DNA of 64,000 nucleotides from Paraburkholderia acidicola (lineage in GTDB: Bacteria > Pseudomonadota > Gammaproteobacteria > Burkholderiales > Burkholderiaceae): NCBI RefSeq assembly GCF_002362315.1, contig NZ_MTZV01000004.1:744001-808000 (forward strand), in the 5' to 3' direction. The notes beneath the pieces were generated by a model. It saw only the letters and a program-made list of their open reading frames with translations. It was not told the origin of the DNA and did no database searches. Of this stretch, positions 1 to 6,376 are shown one piece after another; the first letter of the stretch is position 1, and each line of letters starts with the position of its first letter. The position numbers were made by a program, and so were the translations under genes.

Positions 1-309
1 TACGGCGCGACCAAGGCGTTCGTGCGGCAGTTCAGCCTGAACCTGCGCGCCGACCTGACCGGCACCGCGGTGCGCGTCACCGATGTCGAGCCGGGACTGT
101 GCGGCGGTACCGAGTTTTCAAACGTGCGTTTCCGCGGCGACGACGCGAAGGCGGCGAATGTCTACCAGAACGTCCAGCCGCTAACCGCCGAAGACATCGC
201 GGAATCGATCTACTGGATCGCCACACGGCCCGCTCACGTGAACATCAACACGATCGAGCTGATGCCGGTTGCGCAGTCGTTTGCGGGTTTGTCGGTGCAC
301 CGCGGCTGA
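1..309 (+). CDS. Short-chain dehydrogenase/reductase, C-terminal part (YdfG-like)
   Basis: This is the last 102 codons of an NAD(P)-dependent short-chain dehydrogenase; the 5' part lies outside the window. The reading frame opens with YGATK, which is the catalytic Tyr-x-x-x-Lys of the SDR family, so only the part after the active site is present. It is followed by a helix (FVRQFSLNLRADL), the strand VRVTDVEPGL with the usual PG turn, and a C-terminal stretch (AEDIAESIYWIATRPAHVNI, IELMPVAQ) typical of the YdfG group, which reduces 3-hydroxy acids such as L-allo-threonine or serine and 3-hydroxypropionate semialdehyde. The motif order makes the family firm. The exact substrate is inferred from resemblance only. 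Confidence 0.85.
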   Translation, partial: YGATKAFVRQFSLNLRADLTGTAVRVTDVEPGLCGGTEFSNVRFRGDDAKAANVYQNVQPLTAEDIAESIYWIATRPAHVNINTIELMPVAQSFAGLSVHRG

Positions 310-381
310 GCGTTCGCGCCGCACGTGGCAACCGGAAAGACAACAAATCGCGACAAATCGTGAGACGCGTCCGCGTTCCGG

Positions 382-387
382 TAAAAT
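382..387 (+). promoter_or_regulatory. Candidate -10 element upstream of ybgC
   Basis: TAAAAT lies 7 nt before the chosen ybgC ATG and has the form of a sigma-70 -10 box. No convincing -35 hexamer is seen 16-18 nt upstream. If it is used, the ybgC transcript would have almost no leader. The same TAAAAT-close-to-start pattern recurs before purM. Confidence 0.35.
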
Positions 388-394
388 GCGCGGC

Positions 395-865
395 ATGAAT
401 ATGTCCAGCAGCCAGCCCGGCACGGAACCAGGCTTCACGTGGCCGATCCGGGTGTATTACGAAGACACCGATGCCGGTGGCATCGTGTACTCCGCGAATT
501 ACATGAAGTTTTTCGAGCGGGCGCGCACCGAATGGTTGCGCGCCTCCGGAATCGACCAGCGGCAACTCGCCGACGAAACCGGCACGATGTTCATCGTGTG
601 CAGCACCGCGCTCAGTTACCGGGCGCCGGCGCGGCTCGACGATCTCGTCACCGTGATCAGCCGGGTTGAGCGGCTTGGCCGCGCATCGGTCGATTTCACG
701 CAGGAAGCCTGGCGTGACGACACGCTGCTCGCCACGGGCGAGATCCGGGTCGGCTGCGTCGAACGTGCTGCGTTCCGACCTGCCGCCATTCCTCCACCGG
801 TGCTCGCCGCATTGCGGCGCGGACCAGCTACTACGACGACCGGCGTGTCAACGACAGTCGACTGA
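395..865 (+). CDS. ybgC: Tol-Pal-associated acyl-CoA thioesterase YbgC
   Basis: A hot-dog fold thioesterase of 156 residues that hydrolyses acyl-CoA thioesters and is normally the first gene of tol-pal clusters. The N-terminal part shows the family signature around YYEDTDAGGIVYSANY, with the catalytic Asp, followed by FFERARTEWLR; the rest (SYRAPARLDDLVTVISRVERLGRASVDFTQEAWR) fits the hot-dog sheet. Three in-frame ATGs are possible (386, 395, 401). 395 is chosen because the first would overlap the likely -10 box. No good ribosome-binding site separates them. A 154-bp gap precedes tolQ on the same strand. The C-terminal tail after about residue 130 is low-complexity and poorly conserved. Confidence 0.9.
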   Translation: MNMSSSQPGTEPGFTWPIRVYYEDTDAGGIVYSANYMKFFERARTEWLRASGIDQRQLADETGTMFIVCSTALSYRAPARLDDLVTVISRVERLGRASVDFTQEAWRDDTLLATGEIRVGCVERAAFRPAAIPPPVLAALRRGPATTTTGVSTTVD

Positions 866-1019
866 ACACCGTTGATACGTCGCCAGTGAACTCGTATCGA
901 TCAAAGCCACACCAAGCATGGTTCGGCGAAGGATACGCCGAAGCTTCCGGTTTCCCGACCGCCAGCTTCGACGGGCCTTGCAGCCGGACGCCCCTTCCGG
1001 GACGTTACAGCGAACCTCT

Positions 1020-1697
1020 ATGAACACTACCCAAGATCTATCGATCGTTTCCCTCGTTCTCAACGCGAGCCTGCTGGCCCAGGCCGTGATGGCGCTGCTG
1101 CTGCTGCTGTCGCTGTTGTCGTGGACATTCATCTTCCGCAAGTGGTTTGCGATCCGGCGCGCACGCGCGCAGACCGAGCGTTTCGAACGCGAGTTCTGGT
1201 CGGGCGGCGACCTGCAGGCGCTATACCAGAGCGCCGCGAACAACCGCCACTCGATCGGCGCGCTCGAACGGATCTTCGAATCCGGCATGCGCGAATTCCT
1301 GAAGGGCAAGGAAAAACGGCTCAACGATCCGGGCGCGATCCTCGACGGTGCACGACGCGCGATGCGTGCCGCGTTCCAGCGTGAGATGGACGTCCTCGAA
1401 GCGAACCTCGCGTTCCTCGCATCGGTCGGTTCGGTCAGCCCGTATATCGGTCTGTTCGGTACCGTCTGGGGGATCATGAATGCGTTCCGCGGTCTCGCGA
1501 ACGTGCAGCAGGCCACGCTAGCGAACGTGGCGCCCGGTATCGCCGAAGCGCTGACCGCCACCGCGATCGGTCTGTTCGCGGCGATTCCGGCGGTGGTTGC
1601 CTACAACCGCTACGCACACGATATCGACCGCCTCGCGATCCGCTTCGAGACCTTCATCGAAGAGTTCTCGAACATCCTGCAGCGCCAGGCGCACTAA
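1020..1697 (+). CDS. tolQ: Tol-Pal system proton channel subunit TolQ
   Basis: TolQ (225 aa) is the MotA/ExbB-type inner-membrane subunit that, with TolR, uses the proton-motive force to energise TolA during cell constriction. Residues 15-40 form the first transmembrane helix (LLAQAVMALLLLLSLLSW). The cytoplasmic region includes the ExbB-like stretch around ALERIFESGMREF. The conserved FLASVGSVSPYIGLFGTVWG with MNAF leads into the second and third helices (LTATAIGLFAAIPAVVAYN). The start is the ATG that gives normal family length; no strong Shine-Dalgarno is visible. An inverted repeat, TTCGGCG/CGCCGAA at 922-942, sits in the leader. tolR follows after 10 nt. Confidence 0.96.
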   Translation: MNTTQDLSIVSLVLNASLLAQAVMALLLLLSLLSWTFIFRKWFAIRRARAQTERFEREFWSGGDLQALYQSAANNRHSIGALERIFESGMREFLKGKEKRLNDPGAILDGARRAMRAAFQREMDVLEANLAFLASVGSVSPYIGLFGTVWGIMNAFRGLANVQQATLANVAPGIAEALTATAIGLFAAIPAVVAYNRYAHDIDRLAIRFETFIEEFSNILQRQAH

Positions 1698-1707
1698 GGA
1701 GCACACC

Positions 1708-2154
1708 ATGGCCGGTTCCTCGTCATCCAGCATGCGCGGTAGCCGTACGCGCCGCGCGATGGCCGACATCAACGTCGTGCCGTATATCGACGTGATGCTC
1801 GTGCTGCTCGTGATCTTCATGGTGACCGCCCCGCTCGTCGCGCCGTCAATTGTTAATTTGCCGACCGTCGGTGGTGCCGCGCCCCAGCAGCAGACGCCGC
1901 CGGTCGTCGTCAACATCCGCGCCGATGGCAACATGAACGTCAAGTACAAGGACGATGGCGGCGCGACCCAGCAGGAAAACATGACGCGGGCCGACCTGAA
2001 CGGCTTCATCACCGATCGCGCGCAAACCCATCCGGATCAGCCGGTCGTGATCGCCGCGGATAAAACCGTGAAGTATGAAGTCGTGATGAACGTGATGTCC
2101 GACCTGAAGGCCCGCGGCGTCAAGCGCGTCGGGTTGCTCGTCAAATCGCAATGA
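1708..2154 (+). CDS. tolR: Tol-Pal system proton channel subunit TolR
   Basis: TolR (148 aa) is the ExbD-family partner of TolQ. A short cytoplasmic N-terminus (SRTRRAMADINVVPYIDV) runs into a single transmembrane helix (MLVLLVIFMVTAPLV). The Asp of YIDVMLVLL is the family's essential proton-carrying residue. A periplasmic domain follows, ending in VVIAADKTVKYEVVMNVMSDLKARGVKRVGLLV. The ATG at 1708 has an AAGGAG ribosome-binding site at 1696-1701. The stop codon overlaps the tolA start in an ATGA arrangement, indicating translational coupling. Confidence 0.96.
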   Translation: MAGSSSSSMRGSRTRRAMADINVVPYIDVMLVLLVIFMVTAPLVAPSIVNLPTVGGAAPQQQTPPVVVNIRADGNMNVKYKDDGGATQQENMTRADLNGFITDRAQTHPDQPVVIAADKTVKYEVVMNVMSDLKARGVKRVGLLVKSQ

Positions 2155-3122
2155 AACGCCAGGAATCCTCGTACCCGCTCCAGCCGCCGCGTGAACGCGG
2201 CACAGGACGTGCTATTGCGCTTGCGGTGGTGATGCATCTGTTGCTCGGGTACTTCCTGTATCACGGCATCCAGTGGCAGAACAGCACGCCCGCAGGCGCC
2301 GAAGCCGAACTGTGGACCGAAGTGCCCGACACCGCATTGCCGCGCCCTGTCGTGACGCCGCCCATCAAGGTTGCTCCGCCGCCGGTCGACAACACCGAAG
2401 CGGACATTGCGCTGCAGGAAAAGAAACGCCAGCAACAGGAAGCCGCACGTCAGGCGCAGCTCGCCGAGCAGCAACGGCAGAAGCAGCAGGCCGATCAGGA
2501 AGCGCAGGCACAACGTCAGCAGCAACTTGCCGCGCAGGCAGCACAACTGGCCGCGCAGAAAGCCGCCGATGCAAAGCAGAAGCAGCAACAGCAGCAGGCC
2601 GACAAGCTGCGGCAGCAACAACTGGCCGAGCAGCAGAAGCAGGATCAGTTGAAGCAGGCGCAGACCGACGCAAAGAAGAAAGCCGATGCGGATAAGCTCG
2701 CGAAGGCTAAAACGGATGCGCAGCAGACGAAGAAGCTCGATCAGGAACGGCGCGCGCGGCTTGCTCAGATGCAGGGGCTGGCCGGTGGCGGCGACGCTTC
2801 GAGCGGCGATGGCCTTGCGAAGAGCGGCACCGGCAGTGGCTCGGGTGGCTCGGCTGCGTCAGCGGGCTATGCTGAGAAGGTGCAGCGACGCGTACGGCCG
2901 AACATCGTGTGGGCCGGCGATACGCAGGGTCTTGAAACGGTAGTTGCAGTACGTTGTGCGCCCACTGGCACGCTGCTGAGCGCGACGATCACGCGTAGTA
3001 GCGGCAATGCGCAATGGGACGACGCGGCTTTGCGGGCGGTTCAGCGCTCCGATCCAATGCCGCTCGATACGAACGGCAAAACACCGGCGAGCTTTACGAT
3101 TACATTGCGTCCGGCAGCCTGA
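2151..3122 (+). CDS. tolA: Cell envelope integrity protein TolA
   Basis: TolA (323 aa) spans the periplasm and couples TolQR energy to Pal and TolB. After a short cytoplasmic segment, residues 22-44 form the membrane anchor (ALAVVMHLLLGYFLYHG). Residues of roughly 85-210 form a long Gln/Ala/Lys-rich helical domain (repeated QQ, AQ, ADK units) after a proline-rich hinge (VTPPIKVAPPPV). A Gly/Ser linker leads to the C-terminal TolA domain with VQRRVRPNIVW, VAVRCAPTGTLLSA and WDDAALRAVQRSDPMP. It starts inside the tolR stop codon. The Gln-rich repeats make the coding DNA itself repetitive (CAGCAG runs), a plausible site of length variation between strains. Confidence 0.95.
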   Translation: MKRQESSYPLQPPRERGTGRAIALAVVMHLLLGYFLYHGIQWQNSTPAGAEAELWTEVPDTALPRPVVTPPIKVAPPPVDNTEADIALQEKKRQQQEAARQAQLAEQQRQKQQADQEAQAQRQQQLAAQAAQLAAQKAADAKQKQQQQQADKLRQQQLAEQQKQDQLKQAQTDAKKKADADKLAKAKTDAQQTKKLDQERRARLAQMQGLAGGGDASSGDGLAKSGTGSGSGGSAASAGYAEKVQRRVRPNIVWAGDTQGLETVVAVRCAPTGTLLSATITRSSGNAQWDDAALRAVQRSDPMPLDTNGKTPASFTITLRPAA

Positions 3123-3193
3123 CAGCAGCCCGCGCCCCGGCCCACATGGCGTTCCGGGGAACGATTCGGGCGTTTGCGGGTCTGTCTGCTGTC
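3121..3193. other. Nested inverted repeats between tolA and tolB
   Basis: The 113-nt gap between tolA and tolB can fold. GACAGCAG at 3121-3128 pairs with CTGCTGTC at 3186-3193, CCCGC at 3129-3133 with GCGGG at 3176-3180, and CCCCGG at 3135-3140 with CCGGGG at 3154-3159. A T7 run lies about 24 nt further on. This could be an intercistronic stability element or attenuator. The pairing is directly visible; a function is inference. Confidence 0.45.
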
Positions 3194-3235
3194 GTAATCT
3201 GTTAGATCATCTGTTTTTTTGGGAATCGATAAAGC

Positions 3236-4528
3236 ATGAGTTTGATGACCAAGCTAGGCCTGCGGACACTGGTCGCGTCGTGCCTGATTGCGGCAGGAAG
3301 CGCTGCGCACGCACAACTCAACGTCCTGGTAACCGGTGTCGGGTCGACGCAGTTCCCGATCGCCACCGCGAATTTTGCGAATGAGACGAATTCCCCTCAG
3401 CAGATCAGCACAATCGTGCGTCAGGATCTGCAACGCAGCGGCAAATTCACCAATGTCGATGCAGGCAGCGCGCCCATCTCCGAAAACGATTCAGTCGACC
3501 TCGGCAGCTGGAAGGCCAAGGGCGCGGACGCGTTCGTTGCAGGCAGCGTGAACCAGCTCGCGAACGGTCAATATGAAGTGCGTTTTAAACTGTACGACAC
3601 GGTCAAGCAGCAAAGCCTTGGTGGGCTCGTGCTGGTCAGTCCCGCGAGCGGACTGCGCATGAGCGCGCACAAGGTCGCCGACTACATCTATGCGAAGCTG
3701 ATGGGCTCGCGCGGTGTGTTTGCCACGCGCCTGTCATACGTGATCAAGACCGGTGGTCGCTACCAGTTGCAGATCTCCGATTCGGACGGACAGGACGCGC
3801 ACATCGCGCTGTCGAGCCCCGAGCCGATCATTTCGCCGGCATGGTCGCCGGACGGTACGAAGGTCGCCTACGTATCGTTTGAAAAGAAGAAGCCGATCGT
3901 CTATATCCACGACCTGCCTACCGGTCGTCGCGTAGTGGTATCGGATCAGAAGGGCAACAACAGTGCCCCGGCATGGTCGCCTGATGGTCGCACGCTCGCC
4001 GTCGCACTGTCGCGCACCGGCAATACACAGATCTTCGCCGTCAACGCGGACGGCAGCGGCCTGCGCCGGTTGACGCAAGGCACCTCGATCGATACCGAAC
4101 CTGCCTTCTCTCCCGACGGACAATCCATCTACTTCACGAGCGACCGCGGCGGCGCGCCGCAGATCTACCGCATGTCCGCCCAGGGCGAAAGCGCCGGTGG
4201 CGCGCAGCGCGTGACGTTCACGGGCAACTACAACACGAGCCCGCGCGTGAGTTCGGACGGCAAGCAGCTTGCCTATATCTCGCGCGTCGGCGGCGCATTC
4301 AAGCTATACGTGCAGGATCTGCAGTCCGGCGTTGCAACCGGGCTCACCGACACCACACATGACGAATCGCCGAGCTTCGCGGCGAATGGTCAGTACATTC
4401 TTTACGCCACTCAGGTGAACGGCCGTGGCGTGTTGGCGGCAGTGTCGACCGATGGTCGCACCCGGCAGGTCCTGTCCGTTCAGGGCGGTAGCGTACGCGA
4501 GCCGTCCTGGGGCCCGTTTATGCAATAA
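3236..4528 (+). CDS. tolB: Tol-Pal system beta-propeller protein TolB
   Basis: TolB (430 aa) is the periplasmic protein that binds Pal and TolA. A Sec signal peptide ([16 protein letters not shown], cleavage before QLNVLV) is followed by an N-terminal alpha/beta domain ([25 protein letters not shown]). The C-terminal part is a six-bladed propeller built from WSPDG/FSPDG-type repeats, for example [32 protein letters not shown] and [19 protein letters not shown]. Length matches the family. The ATG at 3236 has only a weak GGGAA upstream. A second in-frame ATG four codons on is possible. pal follows after 19 nt. Confidence 0.96.
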   Translation: MSLMTKLGLRTLVASCLIAAGSAAHAQLNVLVTGVGSTQFPIATANFANETNSPQQISTIVRQDLQRSGKFTNVDAGSAPISENDSVDLGSWKAKGADAFVAGSVNQLANGQYEVRFKLYDTVKQQSLGGLVLVSPASGLRMSAHKVADYIYAKLMGSRGVFATRLSYVIKTGGRYQLQISDSDGQDAHIALSSPEPIISPAWSPDGTKVAYVSFEKKKPIVYIHDLPTGRRVVVSDQKGNNSAPAWSPDGRTLAVALSRTGNTQIFAVNADGSGLRRLTQGTSIDTEPAFSPDGQSIYFTSDRGGAPQIYRMSAQGESAGGAQRVTFTGNYNTSPRVSSDGKQLAYISRVGGAFKLYVQDLQSGVATGLTDTTHDESPSFAANGQYILYATQVNGRGVLAAVSTDGRTRQVLSVQGGSVREPSWGPFMQ

Positions 4529-4547
4529 CACACAAGGAGAGTTAAAA

Positions 4548-5060
4548 ATGATGTCCAAACTTCGTATCGCATTTGCGGTCCTGATGGTCGGTGCACTGGC
4601 AGCGTGTCATTCGGGCGTGAAGCTCGACGACAACGCCAACAAGGGTGGCGCGGTCCAGACGACGCAACCGAACCCGACCGATGTGGCTCAGGTCAACGTC
4701 GATCCGCTGAATGATCCGAACAGCCCGCTCGCCAAGCGCAGCGTGTACTTCGACTTCGACGCCTACTCGGTGAAGGATGACTACCAGCCGCTGCTGCAGG
4801 CACATGCACAATATCTGAAGAGCCATCCGGAACGTCACGTGCTGATCCAGGGCAATACCGACGAACGCGGCACGAGCGAGTACAACCTGGCACTGGGCCA
4901 GAAGCGTGCTGAAGCTGTGCGTCGCGCGCTGTCGCTGCTCGGCGTGCAGGATTCGCAGATGGAAGCTGTGAGCCTCGGCAAGGAAAAGCCGCAAGCGACG
5001 GGTCATGACGAATCGTCGTGGGCCCAGAACCGCCGTGCTAACCTCGTGTATCAACAGTAA
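4548..5060 (+). CDS. pal: Peptidoglycan-associated lipoprotein Pal
   Basis: Pal (170 aa) is an outer-membrane lipoprotein that holds the envelope to peptidoglycan. The lipoprotein signal peptide ends in the lipobox LAAC. A linker follows, then an OmpA-like peptidoglycan-binding domain (VYFDFDAYSVKDDYQ, HVLIQGNTDERGTSEYN, LGQKRAEAVRRALSLLGV, NRRANLVY) with the diaminopimelate-contacting NTDERG and NRR motifs. The start has an AAGGAG site at 4534-4539; two adjacent ATGs (4548, 4551) are possible. Last essential partner of TolA/TolB in this operon. Confidence 0.97.
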   Translation: MMSKLRIAFAVLMVGALAACHSGVKLDDNANKGGAVQTTQPNPTDVAQVNVDPLNDPNSPLAKRSVYFDFDAYSVKDDYQPLLQAHAQYLKSHPERHVLIQGNTDERGTSEYNLALGQKRAEAVRRALSLLGVQDSQMEAVSLGKEKPQATGHDESSWAQNRRANLVYQQ

Positions 5061-5081
5061 TCGCAACGGGTGATAAGCCGT

Positions 5082-5837
5082 ATGACGCATCGTTTCTTCC
5101 GGCTGCGAATTGCCACAGCCGCGGCCGCCTGTGCAGCGGGCATGGTCCTCGTGACCGTGCCTGCGCACGCGGGCATCTTCGACGACGACCAGGCCCGCCA
5201 GGCGATTCTCGACCTGCGCACGAAGACCGACAGCCTGTCGAGCCAGCTGTCCGCTGCACAACGCACGATCCTCGATCAGTCCAACCGTCTCGACCAGCTC
5301 AACCAGCAGGTCGCGACATTGCGCGGACAGAACGAGGACATGGCGAACCAGCTGACGACACTGCAGAAGCAGCAGAAGGACTACTACACCGACCTCGATG
5401 GCCGGCTGAAGAAGTTCGAGCCGCAGCAGCAGACTGTCGACGGCGTGCAGGGCACCGTGCAGCCTGGTGAAACGGATGCGTTCAACGCGGCATCACAGCA
5501 GTTCCGTGCCGGCGACTTCAAGACCGCGGCCTCATCGTTTCGCAGCTTCATCGCGAAGTATCCGCAGAGCCCCTACCAGCCGACTGCGCAGTTCTGGCTC
5601 GGCAACGCGCTGTATGCATTGCGCGACTACAAGGGATCGACGGCGACGTGGATGGGTGTCGTGAAGAATTACCCGCAGCATCCGCGCGCGGCAGACGCAC
5701 TGCTGGCCATTGCGAACAATCAGCTCGAACAAGGTCAGAAGGCCGCGGCAAAGAAGACCCTCGAGCAGATCGTCGCGCAATACAGCGGTTCGGACGTTGC
5801 GCAGTCGGCGCAGGAGAAGTTGTCGCAGATCAAGTAG
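5082..5837 (+). CDS. cpoB: Cell division coordinator CpoB (YbgF)
   Basis: CpoB (251 aa from the ATG at 5082) is the periplasmic partner that coordinates PBP1b activity and Tol-dependent constriction in studied species. A signal peptide (ATAAAACAAGMVLVTVPAHA) is followed by an N-terminal coiled coil (SLSSQLSAAQRTILDQSNRL, LRGQNEDMANQLTTLQKQQ). The C-terminal domain of about 120 residues has tetratricopeptide repeats (FNAASQQFRAGDFKTAASSF, PTAQFWLGNALYALRDYKG, ADALLAIANNQLEQGQKAAA). A GTG at 5070 would add four residues; neither start has a strong ribosome-binding site. It closes the tol-pal operon, which ends at the terminator 5952-5988. Confidence 0.93.
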   Translation: MTHRFFRLRIATAAAACAAGMVLVTVPAHAGIFDDDQARQAILDLRTKTDSLSSQLSAAQRTILDQSNRLDQLNQQVATLRGQNEDMANQLTTLQKQQKDYYTDLDGRLKKFEPQQQTVDGVQGTVQPGETDAFNAASQQFRAGDFKTAASSFRSFIAKYPQSPYQPTAQFWLGNALYALRDYKGSTATWMGVVKNYPQHPRAADALLAIANNQLEQGQKAAAKKTLEQIVAQYSGSDVAQSAQEKLSQIK

Positions 5838-5854
5838 CAAGTAGGAGGCGCCTC

Positions 5855-5917
5855 GTGCGGCTGGCCGGTTTGTTTTGCACCATCCATCGGCCAGTCGTAC
5901 GAAAGCGCAACGCGTAG
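5855..5917 (+). CDS. Possible 20-residue ORF after cpoB
   Basis: AGGAGG at 5843-5848 stands 6 nt before GTG at 5855, opening a 20-codon frame ending RKRNA. The ribosome-binding site lies inside the perfect palindrome GAGGCGCCTC (5845-5854), which could hide it. No family is recognised and the frame is too short to judge by codon use. It may be fortuitous. Confidence 0.2.
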   Translation: MRLAGLFCTIHRPVVRKRNA

Positions 5918-5951
5918 TGCTGGACGTCATCATCACACGCGCCTCTCGCTG

Positions 5952-5988
5952 AAAAGCCCGGAGCATGTAGTTCATGCTTCGGGCTTTT
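5952..5988 (+). terminator. Rho-independent terminator of the tol-pal operon
   Basis: A 16-bp stem (AAAAGCCCGGAGCATG with CATGCTTCGGGCTTTT, one G-T pair) closes a 5-nt loop and runs into TTTTCTTATT. It lies 114 nt after the cpoB stop and shortly before the tRNA promoter, so it separates the two transcription units. Confidence 0.85.
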
Positions 5989-6024
5989 CTTATTGGGCTT
6001 CTGTGGTCGTTGCCGAGGGTCAGG

Positions 6025-6054
6025 TTGACACTTCAGCGCGGCTCCCGCTATAAT
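6025..6054 (+). promoter_or_regulatory. Sigma-70 promoter of tRNA-Lys
   Basis: TTGACA at 6025-6030 and TATAAT at 6049-6054 are both perfect consensus hexamers with an 18-nt spacer. The expected start of transcription is near 6061, nine nt before the mature tRNA 5' end. This is the strongest vegetative promoter visible in the window. Confidence 0.9.
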
Positions 6055-6069
6055 TCCGCTTCTGTTTTT

Positions 6070-6145
6070 GGGTCGTTAGCTCAGTTGGTAGAGCAGCGGA
6101 CTTTTAATCCGTTGGTCACGTGTTCGAGTCACGTACGGCCTACCA
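6070..6145 (+). tRNA. tRNA-Lys (anticodon UUU)
   Basis: A 76-nt cloverleaf with encoded CCA. The acceptor stem is GGGTCGT with ACGGCCT. The D arm is AGCTCAGTTGGTAGAGC. The anticodon stem-loop has the loop CTTTTAA, with TTT at 6103-6105. The T arm contains GTTCGAGTC. It is preceded by a consensus promoter and followed by a terminator 10 nt downstream, so it is a single-gene unit. Confidence 0.97.
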
Positions 6146-6155
6146 AAAGATTCGA

Positions 6156-6187
6156 GGGCTTACATGCGAATGCATGTAAGCCCTTTT
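6156..6187 (+). terminator. Terminator after tRNA-Lys, possibly bidirectional
   Basis: A perfect 12-bp stem (GGGCTTACATGC with GCATGTAAGCCC, loop GAAT) is followed by TTTTCATTTTT. On the opposite strand it begins 22 nt after the stop of the small ORF at 6205-6309 and is followed by TCGAATCTTTT, so it may stop transcription from both sides. Confidence 0.88.
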
Positions 6188-6204
6188 CATTTTTGCATAT
6201 CGAA

Positions 6205-6309
6205 TTACTTGCCCAGGAATTTGTTCAGTTCGTCCTTCAAGGTCAATGACACAAGGACTGCAAATCGATGGTCGCCTTCAAAAAAACCGGAGAAGCTCCA
6301 GCAACTCAT
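6205..6309 (-). CDS. Small protein of 34 residues, unknown function
   Basis: A 34-codon frame too short for usual gene-calling cut-offs. It begins MSCWSFSGFFEGDHRF and ends DELNKFLGK. The ATG at 6309 has a perfect GGAGGAG ribosome-binding site at 6315-6321 with a 5-nt spacer, one of the strongest in the window. The central AVLVSLTL is hydrophobic but too short for a standard membrane helix; the C-terminus is a charged amphipathic stretch. It lies 67 nt downstream of the beta-helix gene on the same strand and ends at the tRNA-side hairpin, so it could be the last gene of that unit. I do not recognise a family. Confidence 0.55.
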   Translation of the reverse strand: MSCWSFSGFFEGDHRFAVLVSLTLKDELNKFLGK

Positions 6310-6376
6310 GGTAGCTCCTCCGTGATCTGTGACGTCTACCCGGCGCTCGCGCGACGCTGCCGGAATACCTGACACC

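Noticed and set aside
2400..2750. CAG-rich repeats in tolA considered as an expanded microsatellite or mobile repeat
   Set aside because: Explained by the normal Gln/Ala/Lys-rich helical domain of TolA.
6156..6187. Hairpin after tRNA-Lys considered as a possible small RNA
   Set aside because: Perfect stem with a T tract 10 nt after the tRNA is fully explained as a terminator.
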